A stretch of 64,000 nt of DNA. It comes from an uncultured Kordiimonas sp. (lineage in GTDB: Bacteria; Pseudomonadota; Alphaproteobacteria; Sphingomonadales; Kordiimonadaceae). Below are positions 27,630 to 37,336 of this stretch, piece by piece (the stretch's first letter is position 1; every line of letters begins with the position of its first letter). The position numbers and the translations under genes are program-made. Below the pieces are notes generated by a model, which saw nothing but the letters and a program-made list of their open reading frames with translations, did not search any database and had not been told where the DNA came from. Where the stretch lies: positions 620,001 through 684,000 of the forward strand of contig CANNEK010000002.1 in the NCBI GenBank assembly GCA_947503625.1, written 5' to 3'.

Positions 27630-30600
27630 ATGTTACGTACGATCAGGAATACTGTTTTTGCTGCAATCACGTTGGTAGTGCATATGGCGAGTGCGTCTGC
27701 CAACGCAGATGCCACTTTGTACCGGCAACCCACTCTTAGCAGTGACTATGTCGTGTTTGCCTATGCTGGCGATCTGTGGCGGGTACCTCGCAGCGGCGGT
27801 GAAGCAGAGCAGTTGACTACAGGTGTCGGGAACGAGAGCACACCCTATTTCTCGCCGGATGGCAGCAAAGTGGCATTCACCGGCGAGTATGACGGTAACA
27901 CAGATGCCTATGTTGTTGATATTGATGGCGGTACGCCAAAGCGCCTCACCTATCATCCCGGTGCTGATTTTGTGCGCGGTTGGAGCCATGATGGCGAGCG
28001 CGTGCTTCTTAGCTCGCCTCGCAGGAGTTATGTTAACTTTGTGCGTTTGTTTACCGTCGATTTAAGCGGTAGTTCTTTGCCGGAACAACTGCCGTTACCG
28101 ATGGCTGAGAAAGGCATGTTCTCGCCGGATGGCAATCATATCGCTTACGAACCATTGACCCAGTGGCAGCAAGCCTGGAAGCGTTACCGCGGAGGACAAC
28201 AGGATAAAATCTGGATCGCCCGGCTTTCAGACTCGAGCATTGTTAAAGTGCCGGACGCTGGCAGCACAGATAAAAACCCGATGTGGGTAGGCGACAACAT
28301 CTATTTCATTTCCGACAGGGACAGCAAAATTGGCGATTTCCGACTGTTTTCCTATGACATTGATAGCACGCGCGTTCGGCAGGTACTCTCTCATGATGGC
28401 ATGGATATAAAATGGGCGAGCGCCGGACCGGACGGTGCTATAGTTTATGAAGAGTTTGGTGCGATACACATCTTCGATACTGAAAGCGGCCGGTCAACTC
28501 CGTTGGATATCACCCTAAGCGCTGACATCGGTTCAGTGCGTCCTCACTATAAAAAAGTTGGTGATCGTATCGTAAATGCAGCGATCTCTCCCAGCGGCAA
28601 GCGTGCAGTATTTGAAGCGCGCGGTGAAATCCTGACAGTACCGGCAAAAAAAGGCGATGTCCGCAACATTACTGAAACTGCAGGGGCTATGGAACGAGAT
28701 CCGGCCTGGTCTCCGGATGGTCAGTCGATCGCCTATTTTTCCGAAGCAACCGGTGAATATGCCCTTCATATTCGGGACCAGAAGGCGCAAGAAGCAGAGC
28801 GTGTGTTCAAACTGCCACCCATGTTCTACCGCGGGCCCGTATGGTCACCGGATAGCAAAAAGATTGCGTTTCGGGACCACGGCAATGTCCTGTGGATTGC
28901 TGACCTTGATGGTGGTGCAGATGCGTCACCAGTGCGGGTCGACAAAAACATTATTTCCTCGCCGGACACTATGGTGGCAAGCTGGTCGCCCGAGAGCGAC
29001 TGGATCGCCTATGCCCGGCAGTTGCCCAACCTCTTGCGGGCGGTTTTCCTCTATTCTCTTGAAACAGGGGAAACCCACCAGATCACTGATGGCATGAGTG
29101 ACGCGCGGTACCCGGTTTTTGATAAGAACGGCAAGTATCTCTATTTTGCCGCCAGCACCAACGTTGGCGAACAAATTAGCTTTGCGGATATGTCTGGCAT
29201 GGGGCGTACCACAACCCGCAACATTTATGCGGCTGTTCTGGCAAAAGACACAGCATCACCGCTTGCGCCTGAAAGTGACGATGAACCCGCCGCCGGGAAC
29301 AGTTCTGACGATCAAGCTGACCAGGGTTCTGACGATATTGATAGTGACGAGAAAGCTGGCACGGAAGACGCTTCCGTCGAAGACGAGCCAGAAGCCGAGA
29401 AGCCAGCACTTAAGATAGATCTTGAGGGAATTTCCAGTCGCATTGTCGCCATGCCCGGCGACAACACCACCTGGGTTGCGTTGATGCCGGGTGAGGACGG
29501 TGAGTTTTATGCGGCCGAAGGGTCTGCCGGGCAAAATGGTCGTCTGGCGCTTGATATCTACAAGTTTGATCCGAAAACCCGCAAAGTCAGCAAGCAGGTT
29601 GGCGGGCTTTCCAGTTTCGATGTGTCCGCTGATGGCAAAACGGCTCTTATCAGCCGCGGCCGCTCCTGGAGCATTGCCGAGACAAAGGCGCTTGGCAAAC
29701 CCGGTTCCAGCCTCAAGACAGCAGCCATGGAGGTTCGCGTAGACCCTGCTGCGGAATGGGGCCAGATGTTTCATGAAATATGGCGCGGTGAGCGAGATTT
29801 TTTCTATGACAAAAACCTCCATGGTCTTGACCTTGACTGGGCCGTAAACACGTACGCACCCTATGTCGAAAGCGTGCGCCACAGATCTGATCTGACGTAT
29901 CTCTTCAATGAAATGCTCGGTCAGCTGACCATAGGCCATATGTTTGTCAGCGGAGGTGATCGTGCGCGCCCGGCGGCTGTGTCTATCGGTTTGTTGGGGG
30001 CTGACTATGAGATGGATAAGGGTCGCTACCGGATCGCCAAAATTTACAATGGCGAAAACTGGTCACCAAGTCTTGTTGCCCCTCTTAACCAGCCCGGCCT
30101 GAATGTGGAGCAGGGCGATTACATCATCGCCGTTAATGGCCGTGACCTGACCACCGAGCAGAATGTTTTCGCGGCATTTGAGGCAACGGCTGGCAAGCAA
30201 ACCCGGCTGGAAGTCTCCAAAAACCCTGACGGTAGCGAAAGCCGGGAGGTAACTGTGATGCCGATTGCCAATGAACGCGGTATTCGCAACATTGACTGGG
30301 TGGAAGGCAACCGCCGCAAAGTGGATGAGCTTAGCGGTGGCAAGCTTGCCTATATCTATATGCCTAATACTGGCGGCCCCGGTTTCCGAAGCTTTAATCG
30401 TTATTTTTACGCGCAAACTGACAAGCAAGGCGCAGTCCTGGACGAGCGCTTCAATGGCGGCGGCTCTTTGGCAGACTATGTCACTCAGACCTTCAAGAAG
30501 TCTCACCTGGCCAATATCTTTTATCGTCACGGTGATATCACGGTGCCGGTGCCGGGTGGTGCGATCTACGGCCCGAAAGCCATGATTATCAACGAGATGG

Positions 30601-30947
30601 CGGGTTCTGGCGGGGACGCGATGCCCTGGTTCTTCCGCAAGGATGGCGCCGGTATTCTGTTTGGCAAGCGTACATGGGGTGGCCTTGTGGCTGCTCAAGC
30701 CCTGCCACAGTTGATGGATGGCGGTTTTGTTCGTTCGCCTGACTTCGCGATCTTTGGCACTGAAGGAGAGTGGGAGATGGAAAACATGGGCATGGAACCT
30801 GATGTTGAGATCGAGTTCGACCCCGCCTTGTGGCGTCAGGGCCGCGATCCACAGCTGGAAGCGACTGTGGACTATCTGATGGAAGAGTTGCGGAAAAATC
30901 CGGCGAAAGAAATGAAAGTGCCCGCTGCCCCTGATTATTTTAACTAG
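27630..30947 (+). CDS. Tricorn-type protease homologue (S41 family), secreted
   Basis: The 1105-residue protein has a signal peptide (about 1-27), then beta-propeller repeats with TolB/WD40-like motifs (YFSPDGSKVAF, WSHDGERVLLSS, WSPDGQSIAYFS, WSPDSKKIAF), a second propeller, a PDZ domain near 800-890 and the S41-like catalytic core. The nucleophile is S993 in EMAGSGGDAMPWFFR; the catalytic-region His is in TIGHMFVSGGD. An acidic Asp/Glu/Ser linker of about 45 residues joins the propellers. Tricorn degrades oligopeptides. The start with GGGAGGG upstream is chosen over an earlier ATG. Confidence 0.93.
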   Translation: MLRTIRNTVFAAITLVVHMASASANADATLYRQPTLSSDYVVFAYAGDLWRVPRSGGEAEQLTTGVGNESTPYFSPDGSKVAFTGEYDGNTDAYVVDIDGGTPKRLTYHPGADFVRGWSHDGERVLLSSPRRSYVNFVRLFTVDLSGSSLPEQLPLPMAEKGMFSPDGNHIAYEPLTQWQQAWKRYRGGQQDKIWIARLSDSSIVKVPDAGSTDKNPMWVGDNIYFISDRDSKIGDFRLFSYDIDSTRVRQVLSHDGMDIKWASAGPDGAIVYEEFGAIHIFDTESGRSTPLDITLSADIGSVRPHYKKVGDRIVNAAISPSGKRAVFEARGEILTVPAKKGDVRNITETAGAMERDPAWSPDGQSIAYFSEATGEYALHIRDQKAQEAERVFKLPPMFYRGPVWSPDSKKIAFRDHGNVLWIADLDGGADASPVRVDKNIISSPDTMVASWSPESDWIAYARQLPNLLRAVFLYSLETGETHQITDGMSDARYPVFDKNGKYLYFAASTNVGEQISFADMSGMGRTTTRNIYAAVLAKDTASPLAPESDDEPAAGNSSDDQADQGSDDIDSDEKAGTEDASVEDEPEAEKPALKIDLEGISSRIVAMPGDNTTWVALMPGEDGEFYAAEGSAGQNGRLALDIYKFDPKTRKVSKQVGGLSSFDVSADGKTALISRGRSWSIAETKALGKPGSSLKTAAMEVRVDPAAEWGQMFHEIWRGERDFFYDKNLHGLDLDWAVNTYAPYVESVRHRSDLTYLFNEMLGQLTIGHMFVSGGDRARPAAVSIGLLGADYEMDKGRYRIAKIYNGENWSPSLVAPLNQPGLNVEQGDYIIAVNGRDLTTEQNVFAAFEATAGKQTRLEVSKNPDGSESREVTVMPIANERGIRNIDWVEGNRRKVDELSGGKLAYIYMPNTGGPGFRSFNRYFYAQTDKQGAVLDERFNGGGSLADYVTQTFKKSHLANIFYRHGDITVPVPGGAIYGPKAMIINEMAGSGGDAMPWFFRKDGAGILFGKRTWGGLVAAQALPQLMDGGFVRSPDFAIFGTEGEWEMENMGMEPDVEIEFDPALWRQGRDPQLEATVDYLMEELRKNPAKEMKVPAAPDYFN

Positions 30948-31015
30948 AAGGGCTGGGCACTCGCAGAGCAGGCAAAGCATCTGAGGGCGGTTAGACTTTT
31001 GAGGTCTGGCTGACT

Positions 31016-32548
31016 TTAGATGCTTTTTTCCTTCTTCGCCCAATAAGGGTCTCTGAGCCGCTTTTTGAAAATCTTGCCGCTATCCTCCCGGGGCAAGGCA
31101 TCATGGACATCAAGCTTCTTGGGGAGTTTGAACTTGGCAAGTCTGGATGCGAGAAAGCTTCTGATGTCTTCAAGTGTTACCCCGGTTCCATCAGCACATT
31201 GAACAGCTGCAACAATCTGCTCACCAAACTCCGGGTCTGGCGCGCCGAAAACAGCGCAGTCCAGTATCTGAGGCATTTTGATCAACTCGGCCTCGATTTC
31301 TGCCGGGAATATGTTGGCCCCGCCCGAGATGATCATGTCCTTTTTCCGGTCGCTTATATACAGATATCCGTCATCATCCAGATATCCGACATCGCCAACG
31401 GTTGCGTGACCGTCAACTCTCTGGTCGACCATTGTGCCATCAGCATTGGTGTAGGCGAAATCACCAAATAGCGGCAGACGCACATATATGGTGCCAACCT
31501 CTCCGACCGGGCATTCCTCGAGATCATCATTCAGTATTTTAAAGGACCCGCCGGGCAGGATTTTTCCAACCGAACCGGGCCTTTCAGTTGCTTCCTCAGA
31601 ACTGATCAGGGTCATGAAACCAAGCTCGCTGGCCCCGTAGCTTTCGAAGAAAATTGGCCCTAGCCAATCAATCATGGCTGATTTGATTTCCGTTGGCCAC
31701 GGTGACCCGGTAGAGACGGCAAACCTGAGCGAAGAAAGGTCGTAGTGGCTGCGGGTTTCTGCAGGCAATTTCAGAAGCCTTATCATCATGGTCGGCACAA
31801 TATAGACGTGTGTGACCTTGTGAAACTCAAGCATTTCCAGAAACTCCACGGGATCAAACCTGGGAACGATCACAAGGTCCATATAGCCGCAGGCGAGGGC
31901 AAAAGTGGAGAGTGCGTGAGGGGCGCTGTGATAGAGGGGCGCGGCGACCATCAGTTTGTCGCCGGGCACGGCCATTAGCAAATCTTCGGCGAGTTTGGCA
32001 TACACATCATACGAATCGGGCGCGTTTGGGTCTGTGTTACGTCTGATCCCCTTTGGTTTACCCGTACTGCCAGACGTGTAAGCAAATAGGCCACGGAAAC
32101 GCAGCGGCTCGCCCTCAAACGCCCTGGCTGCATCTTTGAGTTCTGACAAAGAGCTGGTATCGCCCTTTTGTTCGGGCGCCGGTGTATTGCTGTATGCTCC
32201 GAGAATATCGTTTGGTGTTTCGATGGTCAGAACCGGGGTGGCGCCAAGCGCTGCCATATCCAGTTGACCAAGCAAATCAGTATGAGCAATCAGAACAACG
32301 GCTTCCGCATCGTCAAGAATAGTTGCAATTTCCTGCGCAGTTGCGTGCCAGTTAAGCATCGCGTATCGAGCACCAACCAGACGACAGGCCTCGACGATTT
32401 CCATGCAGCGAACGTCATTGCGCATCAAAACGGCTATGACACTGTCCTCCTTCACACCAAAGTCCGACAAAACCGTAGCGGTTTTGCGAGCCGCCAGATT
32501 GAAGTCTGTACGGAGCACTTCCGTTTTGTTGAGGAAAAGAGACGTCAT
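31016..32548 (-). CDS. AMP-binding acyl-CoA synthetase
   Basis: The 510-residue cytoplasmic enzyme shows the ANL superfamily motifs: P-loop YTSGSTGKPKG near residue 162, the A5 motif YGASELG, the hinge YISDRKKDMIISGG and the C-terminal catalytic Lys in LPREDSGKIFKKRLRD. It should activate a carboxylic acid to its acyl-AMP and then CoA thioester. Chain length or aromatic specificity cannot be read. It is convergent with the tricorn-type gene and appears to be a single-gene unit. Confidence 0.9.
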   Translation of the reverse strand: MTSLFLNKTEVLRTDFNLAARKTATVLSDFGVKEDSVIAVLMRNDVRCMEIVEACRLVGARYAMLNWHATAQEIATILDDAEAVVLIAHTDLLGQLDMAALGATPVLTIETPNDILGAYSNTPAPEQKGDTSSLSELKDAARAFEGEPLRFRGLFAYTSGSTGKPKGIRRNTDPNAPDSYDVYAKLAEDLLMAVPGDKLMVAAPLYHSAPHALSTFALACGYMDLVIVPRFDPVEFLEMLEFHKVTHVYIVPTMMIRLLKLPAETRSHYDLSSLRFAVSTGSPWPTEIKSAMIDWLGPIFFESYGASELGFMTLISSEEATERPGSVGKILPGGSFKILNDDLEECPVGEVGTIYVRLPLFGDFAYTNADGTMVDQRVDGHATVGDVGYLDDDGYLYISDRKKDMIISGGANIFPAEIEAELIKMPQILDCAVFGAPDPEFGEQIVAAVQCADGTGVTLEDIRSFLASRLAKFKLPKKLDVHDALPREDSGKIFKKRLRDPYWAKKEKSI

Positions 32549-32945
32549 GTTTGGCCCCCGTTTGGATGGTTCATGTGATCAAGATAGACTTTAGCGCGTT
32601 TCGGGGCATGGACCACATGTGATTTTAGTTGGCTGCACAGTCTTTGTCTGCCGCGAGTATGAAGACACACGCCAAGGTCAAGTTACCGGCAGTGATTGTT
32701 TGTTCGTCATGTGACCGGATTTGGGCGATTATTATGAACCGTTTTGGTGTCGTCTGCGTCTAAGATACGTGTGTCTTGCAAAGTCTCCGTGTGTACCCCA
32801 CGTTGGAGTGAGGCTAAGAGACTACAATAACGGGTTTTGGCAGGAGTATAAATGCGCAGTGTGCTATTAATTTGCGCGCCTGCTCTAATAACAATAGGGT
32901 GCTTGAAAAACCTGCATTGACAGGGTTTGTGGCTTGGGTGGCGAT
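32549..32945. other. 397-bp intergenic region between acyl-CoA synthetase and ABC adaptor genes
   Basis: No gene is supported here on either strand. The two flanking genes diverge, so promoters for both should be present. I could not identify a convincing -35/-10 pair with correct spacing or a sigma-54 type GG-N10-GC element upstream of the adaptor. Confidence 0.6.
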
Positions 32946-34016
32946 ATGGAAGATAAAAGTAAACTTTTGGATGATCTGAAGATCGACAGGGAAGCGGAAG
33001 AAGCTCCGGCAAAGGTTGGTTTGGGGCTGGTTGTTGGGCTTGTAGTTCTTGCGCTTCTCGTTGGCGGTGCCGGCAGTTATTATCTATTGGGTGGTTTTGA
33101 GGATGGGGCGTCTGTGCCCGCGGCTTCTGTAGCGCAGACTGCAGATATCAAACCGGAAGCGTCAGCAACACCAAAGGTGGCTGTCGCCAGGGCCCAGGAA
33201 CAAAGCAGCACTACCCAGGCGGCCAATTCCCAAGCGCCCGAGCGCCTGCTGAACGCGTCCGGATATATAACTGCCAGAAGAATTGCGACGGTATCTGCCG
33301 AGATTATGGGGCTTATTACCGAGGTACGTGTTGAAGAAGGCATGCAGGTGGAACGCGGTCAGGTGCTGGCGCAGCTTGATGATGCCGTCGCAGCCGTTAA
33401 CCTCAGGTTCGCTGAGGCCCAGATACTGGTGCAGAAGGCTGCGATGGAAAGCACAGTGGCGAACCTGGACGAAGCAAAGCGCGTTCTTAAGCGGGTTTCC
33501 GAGTTGAATACCAACGATTACTCGAGTACGGCGGATGTGACGCGGGCCCAGGCAAATGTGGCGTCTCTCGAAGCACAAGTGAAGCGCTCGGAAGCGGACA
33601 TAGAAGTTGCAACGCTGGAGGCGTCAAGACAGCGCGAGCGACTAGCGGACCATACTATCAGAGCGCCTTTTGATGGCATCGTAACGGTTAAGAATGCCCA
33701 GCCGGGAGAGATTGTCTCCCCCAGTTCTGCAGGTGGCGGTTTCACCCGCACGGGCATTTGCACAATTGTTGATATGGATTCGCTCGAGATAGAAGTGGAC
33801 GTCAATGAAGCATTTATTGGCAGGGTTTTCGAAGGGCAAAGTGTGGAAGCGAACCTTGATGCTTACCCGGCATGGACAATACCTGCTTCTGTCATCGCGA
33901 TTATCCCGACAGCCGACCGTGCGAAGGCAACGGTAAGGGTTCGTATTCGTATCGAGGAAAAAGATGTTCGCATCCTGCCGGATATGGGTGTGAAAGTCGC
34001 TTTCTTAAAAACATAA
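32946..34016 (+). CDS. HlyD/MacA-type periplasmic adaptor of ABC system 1
   Basis: The 356-residue protein has an inner-membrane helix at about 24-46, a lipoyl-like half domain (GLITEVRVEEGMQVERGQVLAQLDDA), a coiled-coil hairpin of about 80 residues, the second lipoyl half (IRAPFDGIVTVKNAQPGEIVSP) and a beta-barrel domain. Such adaptors link an inner-membrane pump to a TolC-like channel. The ATPase follows after 30 nt and two permeases after that, an arrangement like DevBCA. The ATG is preferred to an in-frame TTG 12 nt upstream. Confidence 0.9.
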   Translation: MEDKSKLLDDLKIDREAEEAPAKVGLGLVVGLVVLALLVGGAGSYYLLGGFEDGASVPAASVAQTADIKPEASATPKVAVARAQEQSSTTQAANSQAPERLLNASGYITARRIATVSAEIMGLITEVRVEEGMQVERGQVLAQLDDAVAAVNLRFAEAQILVQKAAMESTVANLDEAKRVLKRVSELNTNDYSSTADVTRAQANVASLEAQVKRSEADIEVATLEASRQRERLADHTIRAPFDGIVTVKNAQPGEIVSPSSAGGGFTRTGICTIVDMDSLEIEVDVNEAFIGRVFEGQSVEANLDAYPAWTIPASVIAIIPTADRAKATVRVRIRIEEKDVRILPDMGVKVAFLKT

Positions 34017-34046
34017 ACGCAGTTTCAATCTCTGGGAGAGGTGATC

Positions 34047-34736
34047 ATGGCAGCACTATTTGATCTCAAAAATGTCGCAAAAAGCTTCGTTAAGGGGAAA
34101 GAAAAGATTACGATCTTTGAAGACCTCAATATGGAAATTGAAGAAGGTGATTTTGTTGCCATTATGGGGCCATCCGGTTCAGGCAAGACAACGCTGCTCA
34201 ATATGCTTGGCGGTGTCGATCAGCCAACAGGTGGCGAAGTCTGGTTCGATGGCGCCCGGATCGACAAATTGTCGGAAGGGCAACTGGCGAAATGGCGGGC
34301 GAACAACGTCGGGTTCATTTTTCAATTCTATAACCTTATGCCGATGCTGAACGCGGCACGTAATGTGGAGTTACCCCTGTTGCTGACCAGGCTTGGCTCC
34401 AAGCAGCGTACCAAAAATGTCATGACGGCCCTGAAGCTTGTTGAGCTGGAAGACCGCGCCAAACATATGCCCAACGAAATGTCTGGCGGCCAGCAACAGC
34501 GTGTCGCTATTGCGCGGGCTATTGTATCGGATCCGAAACTTCTTTTATGCGATGAGCCCACGGGTGATCTTGACCGGGCCACTGCAGACGAAATCCTGAA
34601 GACACTGCAACTTCTGAACACCGAGTTTAACAAGACCATAGTCATGGTAACTCACGACCCGGCGGCGGCGAAATATGCCAAGCGGACACTTCATCTTGAC
34701 AAAGGGGAGTTTGTTGAAGCGGAGCAGGCAGCATGA
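34047..34736 (+). CDS. ABC transporter ATPase of system 1 (MacB/LolD-DevA type)
   Basis: The 229-residue protein shows Walker A GPSGSGKTT at 41-49, Q-loop FIFQF, signature MSGGQQQR near 145-152, Walker B LLLCDEPTGDLD and H-loop VTHD. The wording matches the MacB/LolD/FtsE branch that drives type VII (mechanotransmission) ABC permeases. Its stop overlaps the first permease start by 4 nt (ATGA), so translation is coupled. Confidence 0.95.
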   Translation: MAALFDLKNVAKSFVKGKEKITIFEDLNMEIEEGDFVAIMGPSGSGKTTLLNMLGGVDQPTGGEVWFDGARIDKLSEGQLAKWRANNVGFIFQFYNLMPMLNAARNVELPLLLTRLGSKQRTKNVMTALKLVELEDRAKHMPNEMSGGQQQRVAIARAIVSDPKLLLCDEPTGDLDRATADEILKTLQLLNTEFNKTIVMVTHDPAAAKYAKRTLHLDKGEFVEAEQAA

Positions 34737-36031
34737 CAGCGGTTTGGCACTATATCAGCCTTATATTCAGGCTTTTGATCCGGATCGTTACCGCTCCTGT
34801 GTGGCTACCCTTCTGGATCGTGTGGTGGCTGTTTGAAAAAACGGGTATTAACCGGCTTATTGTCAAAGTTGCCATGGCGCTCGGTCTCTATCTTGTGTTC
34901 AAGAATCTGACGCGTAAGCCGCTCCGCCTTTTTCTGACTATGTTCGCAACATTCGTTGCTTTTCTGATTTATGGCACTCTGTCGACGTTTGAATCTGCCA
35001 TTGATGCGGGTGTTGAGCTGTCAGCTGATGATCGGTTGATCGTCGTGAACAAGATCAATTTCACCCAGCCTTTGCCTATTTCTTACGTCAACCGCGTTAA
35101 GGGGTTGGAAAATCTAACGGATGTAACGCACCTGAACTGGTTTGGTGGCTACTATCAGGACCCGCAAAATTTCATGGCGATGTTTGCGGTAGACGAAGAC
35201 ACATTCCTGACAGTTTATAACGAGATTGTCCTGACGCCCGAAGAACGGCAGGACTGGCTTGGCAGCAGGCAAGGGTTGATTGCGGGCAAATCCATTGCTG
35301 ATCAGTATGGCTGGAAAGTGGGCGACCGTATTCCGATAAACTCCAATATTTTTTCGAAAGCGGATGGCAGCACATCATGGGAATTTGATGTCGTCGGTAT
35401 TTACACCGGTACAGACGCACAAACCGACACCAGTAGTGTTTACTTTCACTATGATTATTTCAATGAAACACAGTCTTTTGGTCGCGATTTCATCGGCTTT
35501 ATCGGGGTTCGAACTGTTGATCCGGCAATGAACGAAGGTGTTATCAAGGCGATTGACGATTTGTTTGCCAACACGCCTTACGAAACAGAAACCGTGCCCG
35601 AAAAAGTGTTTAACCAGGCCTTTATCGAGCAAATCGGAAACCTGAGCCTTATCCTGGGTTCGGTGGTTTTTGCTGCTTTCTTTATCATTCTGGTGATCGT
35701 CGGTAATTCAATGGTTCTGGCTATCCGCGAGCGCACGGGCGAAATTGGCGTGCTGAAAACGCTGGGTTTCAAGTCTACCCGCATATTCTTCATGATTTTG
35801 GCGGAGTCGCTTTTGCTCGCCATATTTAGTGGTGCGCTTGGGCTTCTGGCAACAAGCCTCGCCGTTGTTGCGGTTAACCAAGCTCCCATACAACTACCTG
35901 TTCTGGTGCTCACACCTGCCATAATCATAGAAGCTCTGGTCATTATGATCGGTCTGGGGCTGGTTACGGGAATTCTGCCTGCGGTAAACGCGTTAAGGCT
36001 CAACATCATAGCCGCCCTCTCGCGGCAATAG
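34733..36031 (+). CDS. FtsX/MacB-like permease 1 of ABC system 1
   Basis: The 432-residue protein has an extra N-terminal hydrophobic stretch (about 10-35), a second helix near 60-85, a periplasmic MacB-type domain of about 190 residues and three C-terminal membrane helices containing ERTGEIGVLKTLG, the cytoplasmic coupling motif. This is the four-helix FtsX-type permease. It probably pairs with the next gene to form a heterodimer. Confidence 0.9.
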   Translation: MTAVWHYISLIFRLLIRIVTAPVWLPFWIVWWLFEKTGINRLIVKVAMALGLYLVFKNLTRKPLRLFLTMFATFVAFLIYGTLSTFESAIDAGVELSADDRLIVVNKINFTQPLPISYVNRVKGLENLTDVTHLNWFGGYYQDPQNFMAMFAVDEDTFLTVYNEIVLTPEERQDWLGSRQGLIAGKSIADQYGWKVGDRIPINSNIFSKADGSTSWEFDVVGIYTGTDAQTDTSSVYFHYDYFNETQSFGRDFIGFIGVRTVDPAMNEGVIKAIDDLFANTPYETETVPEKVFNQAFIEQIGNLSLILGSVVFAAFFIILVIVGNSMVLAIRERTGEIGVLKTLGFKSTRIFFMILAESLLLAIFSGALGLLATSLAVVAVNQAPIQLPVLVLTPAIIIEALVIMIGLGLVTGILPAVNALRLNIIAALSRQ

Positions 36032-36040
36032 GAGCAGACC

Positions 36041-37231
36041 ATGTTAAGACTGCTTTCCCAAATCTGGACTGTGATAGTCATGAATGTGCGCAGCTTGCCG
36101 CAGCGCCTCTGGATGTCTTTGGCAGCAACGTTTGCGGTGACAGTTGTTGTCGCCGTTTTGCTCTCTTTCCTTGCCATGTCAAATGGCTTCTCCAAAACCC
36201 TTTCCGGTACGGGGTCTGAAGATGTGGCCATTGTCACGCGGAGTGGATCGCAATCAGAGCTGAACAGTGTTATCGGCCGCGACAGTGTGAACATCCTGTC
36301 AACCGCCAGCGGTATCGCAAAAACCGCAGATGGTCAGCCATTTTACTCCGCAGAGCTGTATGTCGTTGTCGATGGCAAAAAAAGATCCAGTGGCACCGAA
36401 GTGAATATACCGATGCGCGGGATATCGTCGCTTGGATTCGATCTGCGTGGAGGTATTGAGATTGTCGAAGGACGTATGTTTGCAGATGGCACCAATGAGA
36501 TCATTGTAGGGCGTGGCATTCTCGACCAATTCAGCGGATTCGAGCTCGGTAGTGAAGTGGCCTTCGGGAAAACCCGCTGGACTGTTGTAGGTGTGTTTTC
36601 AACCGGTGGCTCGGCTTTCGAAAGTGAACTCTGGGCTGATGCGCGCATGGTTCAGGATCTGTTCAACCGCGGCAACAGTTTTCAGACAATGCGGATAAAA
36701 CTCAGCGAGGCGGGAAATATCAGGGGTCTTGAGGAAATGATCGAGAATGACCCGCGACTCATTCTCGATGTTGATACGGAAGCCGGGTATTTTGCGGCGC
36801 AGGGTGAAGCGCTGGAAGGGATTGTCTGGTTCGGTTGGGGTATTGGTATCGTGATGGGGCTGGGTGCGCTCGCCGGTGCTCTTAACACCATGTATACATC
36901 CGTGGCCTCCAGAGCGTCGGAAATTGCGACGCTGCGAGCGATCGGGTTCAGCAATGTGTCTGCTTTTTTTGGTACTCTGGTCGAGTCCGTTGTTCTGTCT
37001 CTGATTGGCGGCGTGATTGGCGCGCTGGTATCATATATCTTCATGGACGGCCTGACGACAGCGACCATTGGCGCAAGTTTCACTCAGGTGGTGTTTACAT
37101 TCGAATTGTCCGCAGACTTGCTGCAGAACGGCATTCTTCTGGCTCTAGTTATTGGTTTGGTTGGTGGGTTTTTCCCTGCTTTAAAGGCGGCTCGTCTGCC
37201 TGTTATCGTTGCTTTCAGAGGGTCTGCGTAG
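36041..37231 (+). CDS. FtsX/MacB-like permease 2 of ABC system 1
   Basis: The 396-residue permease has a first membrane helix near 22-45, a periplasmic domain (about 50-255) and three C-terminal helices with the coupling motif SRASEIATLRAIG. It lies 9 nt after permease 1, with GGAG before the ATG. Together with adaptor and ATPase it forms a complete four-gene DevBCA/MacAB-like exporter, except for an outer-membrane channel, which is not in the window. Confidence 0.9.
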   Translation: MLRLLSQIWTVIVMNVRSLPQRLWMSLAATFAVTVVVAVLLSFLAMSNGFSKTLSGTGSEDVAIVTRSGSQSELNSVIGRDSVNILSTASGIAKTADGQPFYSAELYVVVDGKKRSSGTEVNIPMRGISSLGFDLRGGIEIVEGRMFADGTNEIIVGRGILDQFSGFELGSEVAFGKTRWTVVGVFSTGGSAFESELWADARMVQDLFNRGNSFQTMRIKLSEAGNIRGLEEMIENDPRLILDVDTEAGYFAAQGEALEGIVWFGWGIGIVMGLGALAGALNTMYTSVASRASEIATLRAIGFSNVSAFFGTLVESVVLSLIGGVIGALVSYIFMDGLTTATIGASFTQVVFTFELSADLLQNGILLALVIGLVGGFFPALKAARLPVIVAFRGSA

Positions 37232-37336
37232 TTTAGGTCTTTCCTTGCCATAGGTCATTGGTTGGTGACCTGTGTTTGCTAGACTTTGCATCTGCTCGTC
37301 TTTTTGAGCTGACCGGACGTTGAAAGTTAAGCACCA

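Noticed and set aside
37252-37271. Hairpin AGGTCA/TGACCT after system 1 permease 2 as a terminator.
   Set aside because: The stem is 6 bp and no T run follows; termination here is unproven.
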